64,000 nucleotides of DNA from Imhoffiella fuscus (GTDB taxonomy: Bacteria; Pseudomonadota; Gammaproteobacteria; Chromatiales; Chromatiaceae), in NCBI RefSeq assembly GCF_042682685.1, contig NZ_JBHUHX010000016.1:248001-312000 (forward strand). The letters are read 5' to 3'. The position numbers were made by a program, and so were the translations under genes. The notes below the pieces were generated by a model, which was not told where the DNA came from, did no database searches, and saw nothing but the letters and a program-made list of their open reading frames with translations. Position 1 is the first letter of the stretch. Every line of letters begins with the position of its first letter. Below are positions 63,746 through 64,000 of this stretch, piece by piece.

Positions 63746-64000
63746 TACCGGGTTGCGTTGCCAGATCAGGGTGAGGTTGTTGGCCGGCATGGGGTGCTCG
63801 GCGGTGAGGCTCAATCCCGCGTTCCGGGCCATGGCCTGCAGATCCGCCAGGTCGCGCACGCCCATTCGCGGGTTCTGGGCCTTCAGCCAGCCGTCGAAGC
63901 GGCGGTTGCTGTCGCTGGTGAAGTCGCCGTCGCGATTGAATGGGCCGTAGAGCGCGAACGAGCCGCCGGGTGCCAGTATGCGGCCCACGCCTTGGAACAT
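63743..64000 (-). CDS. DUF938-family methyltransferase-like protein, C-terminal part (cut by window edge)
   Basis: 85 residues before the edge: APGGSFALYGPFNRDGDFTS, DSNRRFDGWLKAQNPRMGVR and DLADLQAMARNAGL, the C-terminal half of the DUF938 SAM-methyltransferase-like family (METTL26 in eukaryotes). The SAM-binding N-terminal half lies outside the window. Function unknown. Confidence 0.9.
   Translation of the reverse strand: MFQGVGRILAPGGSFALYGPFNRDGDFTSDSNRRFDGWLKAQNPRMGVRDLADLQAMARNAGLSLTAEHPMPANNLTLIWQRNPV

Overview
The window looks like chromosome from a purple sulfur bacterium, most likely a gammaproteobacterium of the Chromatiaceae. This is inferred from bchE (the oxygen-independent bacteriochlorophyll ring cyclase), a hydrogenase maturation gene (hypF) beside a HupR/HoxA-type regulator, gammaproteobacterial housekeeping genes (ubiD, prlC, yaeQ, hemCD) and high G+C. 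Two stretches, about 47.86-48.75 kb and 60.1-62.6 kb, are clearly richer in A+T and carry mobile or decayed genes.

Layout: 1-0.66 kb is the start of sucA, cut by the window edge. From 0.9-11.4 kb there are tetrapyrrole and housekeeping genes: an NRDE protein, hemC-hemD, a lipoprotein, an SDR protein, a broken permease/HMA gene, an RRM protein, ubiD, prlC and a CNP1-like protein. From 11.5 to 47.5 kb almost every step of the corrin-ring part of cobalamin synthesis appears in small, often divergent operons: cobF, cobQ, cobP, btuFCD, cobE, cobB, cobL, cobH-cobI-cobJ, cobK, a two-gene CobZ-like unit, cobM and cobD. Two cobalamin users lie among them: bchE, divergent from cobF, and metH, directly upstream of cobP. 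Unrelated genes are interspersed (lrgAB, thioesterase, hypF, Nudix, regulator, msrA, yaeQ, TRIC, cytochrome b561).

From 47.5 to 51.4 kb the sequence is accessory. A 28-codon remnant of an integron-type integrase faces away from a well-formed gene cassette ending in an attC-like site, which points to a dead integron abutting cobD. It is followed by a YefM-YoeB toxin-antitoxin pair, fragments of REP-associated transposases (RAYT), and a secreted alpha/beta hydrolase gene bracketed by two RAYT-derived direct repeats. From 51.6 to 59.6 kb lie an acyltransferase, a large secreted beta-propeller protein and an RND efflux pair. From 60.1 to 62.9 kb there are an orphan beta-propeller glycosidase-like gene, a HigA/RAYT gene graveyard, an AAC(2')-like acetyltransferase and a gloA fragment. 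The right end has a small unknown protein, a cupin and a partial DUF938 methyltransferase.

The cob genes are those of the late-cobalt-insertion (aerobic-type) route, with CobF, CobE and a split CobZ in place of CobG. The corrin made would serve BchE and MetH. The genes for the first methylation (cobA), cobalt chelation (cobN/S/T) and the final assembly steps are not in this window. Several families of dispersed palindromic repeats sit inside the cob region, and two have been absorbed into coding sequence (the start of cobP and the signal peptide of btuF).
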